A stretch of 64,000 bases of DNA, from NCBI GenBank assembly GCA_038329865.1, contig JBBQNK010000011.1, positions 1 through 64,000 on the forward strand, given 5' to 3'. Positions 51,684 to 60,324 of the stretch are shown piece after piece. Position 1 is the stretch's first letter; each line of letters begins with the position of its first letter. The DNA comes from JANMES01 sp038329865 (GTDB lineage Bacteria > Planctomycetota > Phycisphaerae > Tepidisphaerales > Tepidisphaeraceae). Under the pieces are notes generated by a model that searched no databases, was not told the DNA's origin, and saw only the letters and a program-made list of their open reading frames with translations. The position numbers and the translations under genes are program-made.

Positions 51684-52640
51684 ATGCGTGCTCTCATATT
51701 CGACAAATCGCTCGCCTTCGACCCTCGCCGGGCGGAACCTGCGCCGGCGGCGGGCGACACGCTTTTGAAAATCCGCCAGGCGGGGATTTGCTCGACCGAT
51801 CTGGAAATCTGCCGCGGCTATATGAATTTTCGCGGCGTGCTGGGGCACGAGTTCGTGGCGGACGTGGTGTCTTCGCCGGATAAAGATTTGGTCGGCCAGC
51901 GCGTGTGCGGGGAGATCAACGTCGTCTGCGGGCGGTGCGATTTGTGTCTCTCGGGGCTTTCGAATCATTGCCGCAATCGGTCGGTGCTCGGAATCTTAAA
52001 TCACGACGGCGTGTTTGCGGAATTCGCGCGATTGCCTTCCATCAATCTACACGTGCTGCCCAAAACCGTGGACGACGACGCCGCCGTTTTCATCGAGCCG
52101 CTCGCAGCCGCGTTTCAGGTACTGAAGCAGTTGAATTTTGACGGCCGAAAGTGGGTCACCGTGCTCGGCGACGGGCGGCTCGGGTTGCTCGTCGCGCAGG
52201 TGCTCCGCAACGCCGGCTGTCCGGTTCGCGTGATCGGCAAGCATCCGGACAAGCTCGCACTGTGCGAAAAGTGGGCGATCCGCTCCCGGCCGCTCGCGGA
52301 CATCGTGCCGCGCCACGATCAGGACGTGATCGTCGACTGCACTGGCAGCGCTTCGGGATTCGAGCTTGCGATGGCGATGGTCCGCCCGCGCGGTACGATC
52401 GTGCTGAAGAGCACCGTCGCGCAGGGCAAGCCGCTGAACCTCGCCCCGCTGGTGATCGACGAGATCACAGTCCTCGGCAGCCGCTGCGGCCCCTTCCGCC
52501 AGGCGATCACGGCGCTCGCGGCGAAGGAAATCGACATCACGAGCCTCATCCACCGAAGGATGAAGCTCGAGCAAGGCGTAGAGGCGATGGCGCTGGCGGG
52601 ACGTAAGGGTGTGCTCAAGGTGATTTTGACAATGGATTAG
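51684..52640 (+). CDS. Zinc-binding alcohol/sorbitol-type dehydrogenase (MDR)
   Basis: A 318-residue protein. RQAGICSTDLEICRGYMNFR has the catalytic-zinc Cys, LGHEFVADVV the His-Glu pair, and CGEINVVCGRCDLCLSGLSN with HCRNR the four structural-zinc cysteines. The Rossmann part is VTVLGDGRLGLLVAQVL. It oxidises an alcohol or polyol, substrate unknown. It lies between two copies of the ggacttag palindrome, and the next gene is QueC-like. Confidence 0.88.
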   Translation: MRALIFDKSLAFDPRRAEPAPAAGDTLLKIRQAGICSTDLEICRGYMNFRGVLGHEFVADVVSSPDKDLVGQRVCGEINVVCGRCDLCLSGLSNHCRNRSVLGILNHDGVFAEFARLPSINLHVLPKTVDDDAAVFIEPLAAAFQVLKQLNFDGRKWVTVLGDGRLGLLVAQVLRNAGCPVRVIGKHPDKLALCEKWAIRSRPLADIVPRHDQDVIVDCTGSASGFELAMAMVRPRGTIVLKSTVAQGKPLNLAPLVIDEITVLGSRCGPFRQAITALAAKEIDITSLIHRRMKLEQGVEAMALAGRKGVLKVILTMD

Positions 52641-52644
52641 GAGA

Positions 52645-52725
52645 GGACTAAGGACTTATGACTCAGGACTTAGTGAAAACAAGAAATCATCTTCACTAAG
52701 TCCGAAGTCCTGAGTCCTAAGTCCT
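52645..52725. repeat. Palindrome with tandem-repeat arms (ggacttag type), copy 3
   Basis: GGACTAAGGACTTATGACTC begins at 52645; the complementary arm ends at 52725, six bases before the ATG of the QueC-like gene. Confidence 0.85.
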
Positions 52726-52731
52726 GACGTT

Positions 52732-53391
52732 ATGGCCAAAGATCTAGCAATCGTCCTCAACTCCGGCGGCGTTTACTCGGCCGTCACTACGGCGATGGCG
52801 GCGCAGAAGTATCGCATGGTGCTTCTGCACGCCGAAGGCGCCGGGCTTTCTACGCCGCGCAGCCGGGTGAGTTACGATCAGCAGGTGGCCCACTTCAAGC
52901 CGTACCGCGAGCACTCGCTGGGGCTGCCGTATCTATCGACATTCGCAACGCCGCAACAGCCGACGCAGCCGATGGTCGCCGACCCGCGCCACCCGACGGG
53001 GCCTGTCGCGCAGATGCTCGACATGATCCCGCTGCTGGCCGGCGCGGTGCGGTTCGCGATCCACTACGGCGCGACCAGAATCTTCACCGGCTTCCGCGTC
53101 GGCGGGCAAGGCGACGACCTGGCCAAAGCCACCGAGTACGGGCAGATCTGGAATGAGCTGCTCCAGCTGCCGTGCGGACAGACGGAATTGGAAATCGACA
53201 CGCCGCTGCTCGAGCTCGAGCCGTGGCAGATCATCGACGTCGGCTACAGCGTGAATGCGCCGTTCGATAAAACGTGGAGTTGTCTGGAAGAAGGCAGCGA
53301 CCCGTGCTGGGCCTGCCGCGGATGTCGAGCGAGAGAGCAGGCATTCCAGCAGGCAGCCAAGCCTGACCCGCTGCGCGTGGTGAAGAAGTAG
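52732..53391 (+). CDS. QueC-like protein with altered PP-loop
   Basis: A 219-residue protein of the QueC (7-cyano-7-deazaguanine synthase) family. The C-terminus LEEGSDPCWACRGCRAREQA carries the cysteine cluster that binds zinc in QueC (C-x8-C-x2-C-x2-C including the preceding Cys in SCLEEG). The PP-loop is N-S-G-G-V-Y15-S where the family has SGGxDS, so the conserved Asp is Tyr. Mid regions GATRIFTGFRVGGQGDDLAK and TPLLELEPWQIIDVGYSV resemble QueC. No other queuosine genes are adjacent. It may be an active divergent enzyme or a repurposed QueC-like protein, as are found in some defense systems. Confidence 0.75.
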   Translation: MAKDLAIVLNSGGVYSAVTTAMAAQKYRMVLLHAEGAGLSTPRSRVSYDQQVAHFKPYREHSLGLPYLSTFATPQQPTQPMVADPRHPTGPVAQMLDMIPLLAGAVRFAIHYGATRIFTGFRVGGQGDDLAKATEYGQIWNELLQLPCGQTELEIDTPLLELEPWQIIDVGYSVNAPFDKTWSCLEEGSDPCWACRGCRAREQAFQQAAKPDPLRVVKK

Positions 53392-53464
53392 GACTAAGGA
53401 CAAAGGACTTAGGACTTAGTAAAGACGGAATTTCATCTCCACTAAGTCCTAAGTCCTTAGTCCT
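53390..53464. repeat. Palindrome with tandem-repeat arms (ggacttag type), copy 4
   Basis: GGACTAAGGACAAAGGACTT from 53391 with a complementary arm (ACTAAGTCCTAAGTCCTTAG) to 53464. It separates the convergent QueC-like and HEAT genes and overlaps the QueC-like stop codon. Confidence 0.85.
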
Positions 53465-53473
53465 GATGTTCCC

Positions 53474-55708
53474 TCATCCCACCCGCACGTCCGGGCGCAG
53501 CGGCGGGCCGGTCGTGCCGTTCTTTTGGTTCTGGTTCGTCAGCTTCTGGTGGATGTCCTTCTCGATGTCGCTCAACATGTCTTTGTACCGGCCTTCGAGC
53601 GCTGGCTGCATTTTATTGGCTTCGGTGATCAACTTCTGGGCTGACTGCAGATCGCCGCTATTGAAGAGTCGCTCGGCTTCGGTTTTGAATTTCGGACCGA
53701 CGTTCAGCTGATTTTCCTGATTGCTCTGGATCATCTTTGAAGCAAATTCGGCGGCCTCGGCGTATTGCTTGCTCTGGAGGAACGCGTCCATCAGCGAGCT
53801 GATGTTCGTCTCGATCACCATGTTGGCGTAGTGATTGGCCTGGTAGTACTCGAGCGACTGCTTGAAGTACTTCGCAGCCTCCTCCGCCTGGGGCGGGCTG
53901 CTCTTCATCAGCGTTTCGCCGATGTTCTGCCGCGTCTTGGCGAGCTCGTCGAGATTTTTGTCCTGGACCAGCTTCGTTTCAAGAATCTTCAGAACCACGA
54001 CGCGCTTATCCGGATCAGTGGGGAACCGCCCCGGCCAGCGATTGACCTGCTGCGTTGTCGCCTGCGGTAGCAGTTGGATGAACACCCGCCACGCCTCGGC
54101 ACGCACGTCGGCGTTGGCCTCGGTCACCGGTTGCATCAACTGGTAGAGCGTTTCAAATTGCTCCGTGCCGCTGGTGGTTTCCAGCGCGGTGACGGCCTGC
54201 TTGCGCACCAGCGGCGAAGGCTCTTTCGGCAGCCATGCCACGATCGTGTCCGACGCGTTGTGATCACGAAGCTCGCCCAGCCCGCGCAGGCTTGCCCGGC
54301 GGGTTCGATCGCTTTCACGGAGATTCAAAAGCTTGAAATACGTCGTCAGCATGGCCGAGTCGCGCAGCGGAACGAGCGCTTCAACCACGGCCTCCCGCAA
54401 ATGCTCGGCACCTGGCGCTTCTGTGCGATTGGTAAGCACCTCGCGCAAGCGTGCGGCGACTTGCTTCGCGAAATCCGGATCTTTTTCGTAGAGCTTTGCA
54501 CCCAGGTTCGCCAGTGCCGTTGCGCCGGCTTCGGTCACCAGGATCGGCTCCTTGTCATCGAGCAATTTCACCAGCTCGGGAACAGAACGCAGGTCATCCA
54601 TCCGCGACAGTGCCAGCGCGATGGCGGCCTTGTTCTCGGGGACCGTCTCCTGCGAGAGTTGCGTCACCAGCGCGTCCATCGCGACGGTGTCATTGATCGC
54701 CCGGATCGCCCGCGCCACCTGCAGCCGCACGACGGGTGAGCTGTCGCCGACGAGCGTGCGGAGCTGATCGAGCAGCGCCGCCCCGAACCGCCGACCGCCG
54801 AAGAAGTCTTCGGAGATTTTCGACGCGGCGAACGCGCGAACCTGCGGTTCGGCCGACTGCATCCACTTCTGCAGCTGCGCGTCCTTGCCCGCATCGGGCA
54901 CGGCCAGGTACTGCTCGTTGAGCAGCGAGGTCAGTTGTGCGGTGAGCTCTTCCTCGCGTGAACGGAATCGGTCGGCCTGCGCGCTGCGGGAGACAAGCAG
55001 ATCATCGCGAAACTGCGCGTCAGACTTGGCGGACTGCACGGCCCACCACTTCGCCCAGAGCGATAAATCGCGCCCGTTGGAGGTAAGGCCGGTGAGATCG
55101 ACAAGCCCATCGGCAGCGGCGTTGCGAACGGCGGTGGATTCGGCATCGTTCTGCAGGAGCTTGATCAATTCCGTCACGACCCCTTTGTCGGCAAAGGAGC
55201 CAAGGGCGCGGATGACCGCGGGCCGGGCGTTGTCGCGCGTATCCCGCGTGTTCTGGGCGGCCTCGATCAGGCGGTTCAGCACTGCGGAGTTATTTTTGTA
55301 ATTCGCCAGCGCCGTGCAGGCGCTATCTGAGAGCGCGCGGTCCTGGCCGATGAGGGCGAAGAGCGGATCGATCCACGCCGGGTCCGTAGAGCCCGCGTCG
55401 GCCAGTGCGCGCGTGACCGAAAGCTGCCCGCGCGGATTGCCGGCGTTGACGAGCACGTCTGATAACGCCTTGTGCGACTCCGCTGACCCGCGCGAGACCA
55501 ACCGCCGCGCCGCTTCGTCGCGGGCCTTGGTGTCGCTGGAGGGATCGTTCAGAACCGTCACCTGCTGCTGCAGGTCAGCGGCCTTGGCGTCCGCAACGCT
55601 GATCGCGGGCGCTGTCTGCGCGAAAATACGCGGCGAGAGCGCTCCGCCGATCGCGACGGCGCTCGTGGTGATGACTGTCAGGATTAAATGCTGGGTCCGC
55701 CGCTTCAC
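53474..55708 (-). CDS. Large secreted HEAT-repeat protein
   Basis: A 744-residue protein. Signal peptide MKRRTQHLILTVITTSAVAI to about residue 31 (RIFAQTA). The body is a solenoid of HEAT-like repeats (AVRNAAADGLVDLTG; VVRLQVARAIRAIND; ILVTEAGATALANLGAKL; LVRKQAVTALETTSG). The C-terminal quarter (EEAAKYFKQSLEYYQANHYA, AEAAEFASKMIQSNQENQLN) is TPR-like, and the last 25 residues are charged and proline-rich. It is a periplasmic or surface scaffold, role unknown. Confidence 0.8.
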   Translation of the reverse strand: MKRRTQHLILTVITTSAVAIGGALSPRIFAQTAPAISVADAKAADLQQQVTVLNDPSSDTKARDEAARRLVSRGSAESHKALSDVLVNAGNPRGQLSVTRALADAGSTDPAWIDPLFALIGQDRALSDSACTALANYKNNSAVLNRLIEAAQNTRDTRDNARPAVIRALGSFADKGVVTELIKLLQNDAESTAVRNAAADGLVDLTGLTSNGRDLSLWAKWWAVQSAKSDAQFRDDLLVSRSAQADRFRSREEELTAQLTSLLNEQYLAVPDAGKDAQLQKWMQSAEPQVRAFAASKISEDFFGGRRFGAALLDQLRTLVGDSSPVVRLQVARAIRAINDTVAMDALVTQLSQETVPENKAAIALALSRMDDLRSVPELVKLLDDKEPILVTEAGATALANLGAKLYEKDPDFAKQVAARLREVLTNRTEAPGAEHLREAVVEALVPLRDSAMLTTYFKLLNLRESDRTRRASLRGLGELRDHNASDTIVAWLPKEPSPLVRKQAVTALETTSGTEQFETLYQLMQPVTEANADVRAEAWRVFIQLLPQATTQQVNRWPGRFPTDPDKRVVVLKILETKLVQDKNLDELAKTRQNIGETLMKSSPPQAEEAAKYFKQSLEYYQANHYANMVIETNISSLMDAFLQSKQYAEAAEFASKMIQSNQENQLNVGPKFKTEAERLFNSGDLQSAQKLITEANKMQPALEGRYKDMLSDIEKDIHQKLTNQNQKNGTTGPPLRPDVRVG

Positions 55709-56231
55709 GCGTTCACGCTGTCCTGCAAAACGAGGTATTTTTTCTTCAAGGCCATCGGGATTTGAAGTGCTCGGGGCATTTCCAGTGCAAAAACCGCCCC
55801 CACTGGCGAAGCCGCTGGCGGCCCCGGGGCACCGAGATCAACCGTTCAACCGACCCTCGAGCCCGCCCGAATCCGCCGGATGATTCAAAGCTAAAGCTCT
55901 TTATCGTCTATATTTGTATCGACTCAAGCGCAACGTTACCCCATTTTATTCCCGCCATCCAGCGAGAACCCGGCTGAGGAATAAAAAAAGTGAAAAAACT
56001 CTACGATCGACACGATCGGCGTGCGATCATCCGAGTTGAAACGTCCCATTCAGGTGATTGTTGCATTTTGCTCTCCAGGAATGATCTCCCGCCTTGCCAA
56101 CCTGCACACGCTCCCGTATTGTTGCCCGACCGAATTCACCCCGCGCGGGGTGACGGAACCTACCATGACCGGCGAGTCGGCCAAGGAGCTTTGCTCCCCT
56201 CCGCTGAACGTCTGGTGTCTAGGAGTTTGAA
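55709..56231. other. 523-base leader upstream of rpsO with a GC palindrome
   Basis: No convincing gene; the short frames here have no ribosome site or domain. The clear structure is the 16-bp palindrome CACCCCGCGCGGGGTG at 56137-56152, about 80 bases before the rpsO ATG, followed by GGAG-CTTTG-CTCC at about 56187. These could be the S15 autoregulatory leader or a terminator for an upstream transcript. Confidence 0.4.
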
Positions 56232-56501
56232 ATGTCTGTTACTACCGAAGTCAAATCCAAGATCGTTTCCGACCACAAAATTCACGAAAAAGACACCGGC
56301 TCGCCAGAAGTTCAGATCGCGCTGCTGACCGCACGCATCACCGAACTGACCGAGCACTTTAAGACGCACAAAAAAGATCACTCGTCGCGCCGCGGGCTGC
56401 TCAAGATCGTCAGCAAGCGTAACAGCCTGCTGAAGTACCTGACGCGACAGGATCGTGCGCGATACCAGGCGATCATCGGCAAGCTCGGCTTGCGTAAGTA
56501 A
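56232..56501 (+). CDS. rpsO: 30S ribosomal protein S15
   Basis: An 89-residue S15. HEKDTGSPEVQIALLTARIT and HKKDHSSRRGLLKIVSKRNS are the conserved 16S-binding blocks; YLTRQDRARYQAIIGKLGLR ends it. It binds the central domain of 16S rRNA early in assembly. GGAG lies 7 bases before the ATG. It is upstream of pnp, the classical pairing, though a terminator and palindrome lie between. Confidence 0.98.
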   Translation: MSVTTEVKSKIVSDHKIHEKDTGSPEVQIALLTARITELTEHFKTHKKDHSSRRGLLKIVSKRNSLLKYLTRQDRARYQAIIGKLGLRK

Positions 56502-56513
56502 TAGTTCAATCGA

Positions 56514-56548
56514 CAGGGCACGAATCGTTTCGTGCCCTGCTTGTTTTT
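56514..56548 (+). terminator. Intrinsic terminator after rpsO
   Basis: CAGGGCACGAA (56514-56524) and TTCGTGCCCTG (56529-56539) pair perfectly over 11 bp with a 4-base loop, followed by CTTGTTTTTA. It should reduce read-through into pnp. Confidence 0.85.
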
Positions 56549-56643
56549 ATCCTCGCTCTTCGCCGGCCCTGTGCGATGTGAGCGGGAATCAGCCGGCGGA
56601 GTTTGGCCGGGGAATTTTCGGATTTTGGATCGTGCGTTTTTTT

Positions 56644-56704
56644 GTAGCACGGGCTACCAGCCCGTGTTCAAGCCACTTGGCCACGGGCTGGTAGCCCGTG
56701 TTAC
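56644..56704. repeat. Palindrome (gtagcacgggctaccag type)
   Basis: GTAGCACGGGCTACCAGCCC at 56644 pairs with GGGCTGGTAGCCCGTGTTAC ending at 56704. It lies between the rpsO terminator and pnp. Confidence 0.85.
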
Positions 56705-56789
56705 GAAAGAATCCCCGATCCCCAATCCGATTTCCTCCCTGCCGCTCGCCTTGGCTTTTTTAACGGCAATCAGGGCAGAGGAATCTCAC

Positions 56790-59054
56790 ATGCAATCCAT
56801 TCGCGTTGAACGCCAAATCGGCGGTCGCACCCTTTCTATCGAAACCGGAACGCTCGCCAAACTGGCCGGCGGTTCTGTCACCGTTCAGTACGTCGAGACC
56901 GTGGTCTTCGGCGCTGTCGTTCGCGCCAACCCGCGCGAAGGCATCGACTTCTTCCCGCTGCAGGTGGATTACCGCGAGCGCCGCGCCGCCGCCGGCAAAT
57001 TCCCCGGCGGGTTCATGAAGCGCGAAGGCCGCCCGACCACCAAGGAAATCCTCACTGCGCGTTTGATCGACCGCCCGCTTCGCCCGCTGTTTCCGAAAGG
57101 CTTCATCGACGAAGTGCAGATTCACCTGAACGTGCTCGCCGCCGATCAGCAGAATGACCCGGACATGCTCGCCGGCATCGCCGCCAGCGCCTGCATCGCG
57201 ATCAGCGACATTCCTTTCACCACGCCCACCGCCCACGTTCGCGTCGGGCGAATACAGGGTGAGCTGGTCATCAACCCGACGCAGGAACAGCTTGAATACA
57301 GCGACTTCGACCTCGTCGTCGCCGGCACGAAGCATTTCGTGAACATGATCGAGCTCGGCGGCATGGAAGTGAAAGAAGACGACGTCGCCGACGCCATCGA
57401 GTTCGGCCACAAGGTCGTCGTCGAAATCTGCGGCATGATCGAAGAGCTCATGACCAAGGCCGGCACGCCGAAGGTCGGCGATGTGAAGCAGCCCGACGCC
57501 GCGCTGGTCGATCTAATCAAGAGCAAAGTCACCGGCAAGATTCGCGAAGTCAAAGGCATGCCCGGCAAGGCCGACCGCAACGATGCGGTCAAAAAGATTC
57601 AGCAGGAGCTGCTCGCCGAGCTCGCCCCCGCCGCCGACATCAACGGCAGCTACGGCGCGATCCTTGCTCAGAAGGACAAGGCCAAGCAGATCCGCACCGT
57701 GTTTGCCGAAGTCGAAGAGCACGCCACGCGATTAGCCATCCTCGACGGCGTCCGCCCGGACGGCCGCGATTACACCACCATCCGCCCGATCAACATCACC
57801 GTAGGCCTTCTCCCGCGCGTGCACGGCTCGGCCGTGTTCAGCCGCGGCGAGACGCAGTCACTCTGCACCGTCACCCTCGGCACGAGCTCGGATGAGCAAA
57901 TGGTCGACGGGTTGATCGAAGAGTACAGCCAGAAGTTCATGCTTCACTACAACTTCCCGAGCTACAGCGTCGGCGAAGTTCGCCCGATCCGCGGGCCGGG
58001 CCGTCGCGAAATCGGGCACGGTGCACTGGCTGAGCGCAGCCTGATCGCCGTGCTGCCGGCCGTGGACGTGTTCCCGTACACGGTCAAAATCATCAGCGAT
58101 ATCTTGGAGTCGAACGGCTCCAGCTCGATGGCCTCATCCTGCGGCGGTTGCCTCGCATTGATGGACGCCGGCGTGCCGATCACCAAGATGGTCGCCGGCA
58201 TTTCCGTCGGCCTGGTGCAGGAAGGCGACAAGATCGCCCTCCTCACCGACATCATGGGCGAGGAAGATCACTTCGGCGACATGGACTTCAAAGTCTGCGG
58301 CACGACCGACGGCATCACCGCCATTCAGCTCGACATCAAGACTGAAGGCCTGACGCACAAGATCATCCGCGACACGTTGCACCGCGCGAAGGAAGCGCGA
58401 TTGGTGATCCTCGACAAGATGGCCGCTGTCCTCCCGGCCCCGCGTAAGGAAATCAGCAAGTACGCCCCGCGTTTGCTGACGATCAAGATCGATCCGGAAA
58501 AGATCGGCAAGATCATCGGCCCGGGCGGCAAGAACATCAAAGGCCTGCAGGCCGACACCGGCGCGAACATCGACATCGAAGACGACGGCACGGTCTACAT
58601 TTCGTCCGTCGACTCCGCCAGCGCCGAACGCTGCCGCGACATCATCGAGGCGATGACCGCCGAGGTGAAGGTCGGCAAGATCTACAACGGCAAGGTTGTG
58701 AGCATCAAGGAATTCGGCGCGTTCGTCGAGATCGCCCCGGAAACCGACGGCCTGTGCCACGTCTCGGAGCTGTCCGACAAGTACGTCGGCAACGTCGGCG
58801 ACATTGTCGAGATGGGCCAGGAGATCAAGGTCAAGGTGCTTCTCATCGACGACCAGGGCCGCATCAAGCTGAGTCGTAAAGCCGCGATGCTCGAACTCGG
58901 CGAATCCGACCCCGAACCGGTGAACACCGGCGGCGGCCAAGGCGGCGGTGGCGGCGGCTACAGCGGTGGTGGTGACCGCGGCCGAGGCGGCGACCGTGGA
59001 CCACGTCGCGACGGTGGTGGCGGCGGCGGCGGTCGTGGGCCGCGTCGGGATTAA
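56790..59054 (+). CDS. pnp: Polyribonucleotide nucleotidyltransferase (PNPase)
   Basis: A 754-residue protein from ATG 56790. The two RNase PH cores are present (RANPREGIDFFPLQVDYRER and VFSRGETQSLCTVTLGTSSD, with GEEDHFGDMDFKVCGT), then a KH domain (IIGPGGKNIKGLQADTGANI) and an S1 domain (GKVVSIKEFGAFVEIAPETD). The C-terminal about 40 residues are Gly/Arg-rich (GGGG, RGGDRGPRR), longer than in E. coli, like an RGG RNA-binding tail. It degrades RNA 3'-5' by phosphorolysis. The upstream frame crosses the palindrome and is excluded. Confidence 0.96.
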   Translation: MQSIRVERQIGGRTLSIETGTLAKLAGGSVTVQYVETVVFGAVVRANPREGIDFFPLQVDYRERRAAAGKFPGGFMKREGRPTTKEILTARLIDRPLRPLFPKGFIDEVQIHLNVLAADQQNDPDMLAGIAASACIAISDIPFTTPTAHVRVGRIQGELVINPTQEQLEYSDFDLVVAGTKHFVNMIELGGMEVKEDDVADAIEFGHKVVVEICGMIEELMTKAGTPKVGDVKQPDAALVDLIKSKVTGKIREVKGMPGKADRNDAVKKIQQELLAELAPAADINGSYGAILAQKDKAKQIRTVFAEVEEHATRLAILDGVRPDGRDYTTIRPINITVGLLPRVHGSAVFSRGETQSLCTVTLGTSSDEQMVDGLIEEYSQKFMLHYNFPSYSVGEVRPIRGPGRREIGHGALAERSLIAVLPAVDVFPYTVKIISDILESNGSSSMASSCGGCLALMDAGVPITKMVAGISVGLVQEGDKIALLTDIMGEEDHFGDMDFKVCGTTDGITAIQLDIKTEGLTHKIIRDTLHRAKEARLVILDKMAAVLPAPRKEISKYAPRLLTIKIDPEKIGKIIGPGGKNIKGLQADTGANIDIEDDGTVYISSVDSASAERCRDIIEAMTAEVKVGKIYNGKVVSIKEFGAFVEIAPETDGLCHVSELSDKYVGNVGDIVEMGQEIKVKVLLIDDQGRIKLSRKAAMLELGESDPEPVNTGGGQGGGGGGYSGGGDRGRGGDRGPRRDGGGGGGGRGPRRD

Positions 59055-59087
59055 TCGTCTCGAATCACTTCAATTGGTCTAACCAAC

Positions 59088-59123
59088 GGGTCGGAAAGAA
59101 GTCATTCTTTCCGACCCTTTTTT
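59088..59123 (+). terminator. Intrinsic terminator after pnp
   Basis: GGGTCGGAAAGAA (59088-59100) and TTCTTTCCGACCC (59105-59117) pair perfectly over 13 bp, followed by TTTTTT. It ends the pnp transcript. Confidence 0.92.
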
Positions 59124-59217
59124 GTCGATGGTTTTGATCAAGATGGGTAGCATTGTTTCACAGTTGCAAGCATCGTCATCCTGATGCAAAGCGATGGCAG
59201 ATTTCTCGGGACGCACT

Positions 59218-59805
59218 ATGCGAATGTTCGCGATCTTGGGTCTTCTTTTGCTGGTCGGAATTAGCTGCGTCGGCGGCATCAATTCGCGAGCCAATTCAGA
59301 GCAACCACTCGCCCGAGGCGATCTGATCGAAGTTACCTGGTTAAGCACCTTCAATTCTCGCGACACGGTCGCAGAGCGATTACGGGTCGATGAGCGCGGC
59401 CAAATTTACATGCCATGGAACGGATCATTTGAAGTCGCCGGCCTCATCCCGAATCAAGTAGCCGCGAAGGTGCCAGCGATCCATCCACAGTGCCTGACTT
59501 CGCCGGACTTTACCGCAACGGTGTCGATCATTGAGCGAAACCGATCACTCGAAATCCTCTCGCCCTACAAACCCGGCGATACGTTGCAGATCAGAATTCA
59601 CGACCTGATGGCCGTTGGCGAAGTGGAAACGATCACTACACCCATCGCCCCGAATGGCACGGTGACATTGCCATTGGCCGGGCCTGTGAATCTTGTCGGC
59701 CTGTCCGATGCGACAGCTCCAAAAGCGATCGCTGACGTCTATTCTGAAAAGAAAGTGATGAACAAAGCATTGGCCTTCGTGCTGAAGACCTCGTCGGCGA
59801 AATGA
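59218..59805 (+). CDS. Polysaccharide-export-like protein with two export-type domains
   Basis: A 195-residue protein from ATG 59218, with a short hydrophobic signal (MRMFAILGLLLLVGISC). Two similar beta domains follow: GDLIEVTWLS ... RVDERGQIYMPWNGSFEVAG then NQVAAKV, and GDTLQIRIHDL ... IAPNGTVTLPLAGPVNLVGL then APKAIADVY. Both match the Wza/GumB-type N-terminal polysaccharide-export pattern, but no C-terminal membrane part is seen. GISC could be a lipobox. A periplasmic role in export is inferred. Confidence 0.6.
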   Translation: MRMFAILGLLLLVGISCVGGINSRANSEQPLARGDLIEVTWLSTFNSRDTVAERLRVDERGQIYMPWNGSFEVAGLIPNQVAAKVPAIHPQCLTSPDFTATVSIIERNRSLEILSPYKPGDTLQIRIHDLMAVGEVETITTPIAPNGTVTLPLAGPVNLVGLSDATAPKAIADVYSEKKVMNKALAFVLKTSSAK

Positions 59806-59841
59806 TGCACCTGACGCTCGCGGTCAACCGCATATATCAAA

Positions 59842-60150
59842 TTACGCCGCGGGGCGCGACGGCACGAGCGTCAACTTAGCCGTGTATCCCAGCGCACCGG
59901 CGATTCGCAGCACGAGATCGGTCGACACGTCGTGTGTATTGCGATTGAGAATCGCCGTGACCCGAGAGCGTGACGTGCCGGCCGCCTTGGCAATTTGCTC
60001 GTGAGTCAGGCCCTTACAGCGGACGATTCGGATGATCTGATCGTTCAGACGGCTCCGGACCTCCAACTTAACACCCTCGTGGGCGGGTAAGCCGAGCGCC
60101 TCGGCCAACTCCGCTGCCGTGCGTATGATGATGGATTTGCGTTTGCTCAT
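59842..60150 (-). CDS. XRE-family helix-turn-helix regulator
   Basis: A 102-residue protein with a clear helix-turn-helix (GLTHEQIAKAAGTSRSRVTA) and a following helix (STDLVLRIAGALGYTAKLTL). The N-terminal about 35 residues contain LAEALGLPAHEGVKLEVRSR. It is like HigA-type antitoxins or solitary XRE regulators; no toxin gene is adjacent. Confidence 0.8.
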   Translation of the reverse strand: MSKRKSIIIRTAAELAEALGLPAHEGVKLEVRSRLNDQIIRIVRCKGLTHEQIAKAAGTSRSRVTAILNRNTHDVSTDLVLRIAGALGYTAKLTLVPSRPAA

Positions 60151-60207
60151 TGCTCAACTCCTTCAATCGTATTTAGTCCCAAATCCAGGACAACACATAA
60201 AGTATAT

Positions 60208-60285
60208 CGTCATCCTGAGGTACTCCGAAGGATCTAGCCGATTCGCGCGGGAAGCTAGATCCTTCGGATTACCTCAGGATGACGA
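60208..60285. repeat. Palindrome (tcgtcatcctgagg type)
   Basis: TCGTCATCCTGAGGTACTCC at 60208 pairs with the complementary arm ending TACCTCAGGATGACGA at 60285. Ends are shared with the element at 63019. Confidence 0.85.
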
Positions 60286-60324
60286 TTTGGCTAGCGCCGA
60301 ACTGCTTTGGCGAAAAACGACGCC

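Noticed and set aside
49962..53464. Possible CRISPR array from recurring similar repeats
   Set aside because: The repeats are palindromic, differ in unit order, lie between genes hundreds of bases apart, and have no equal-length spacers or cas genes.
55762..55977. 71-codon frame upstream of rpsO
   Set aside because: No ribosome site, no domain, and composition like neighbouring non-coding sequence.
56532..56789. N-terminal extension of the PNPase frame
   Set aside because: It would translate a terminator tail and a palindrome; the PNPase family starts at QSIRVERQIGG (56790).
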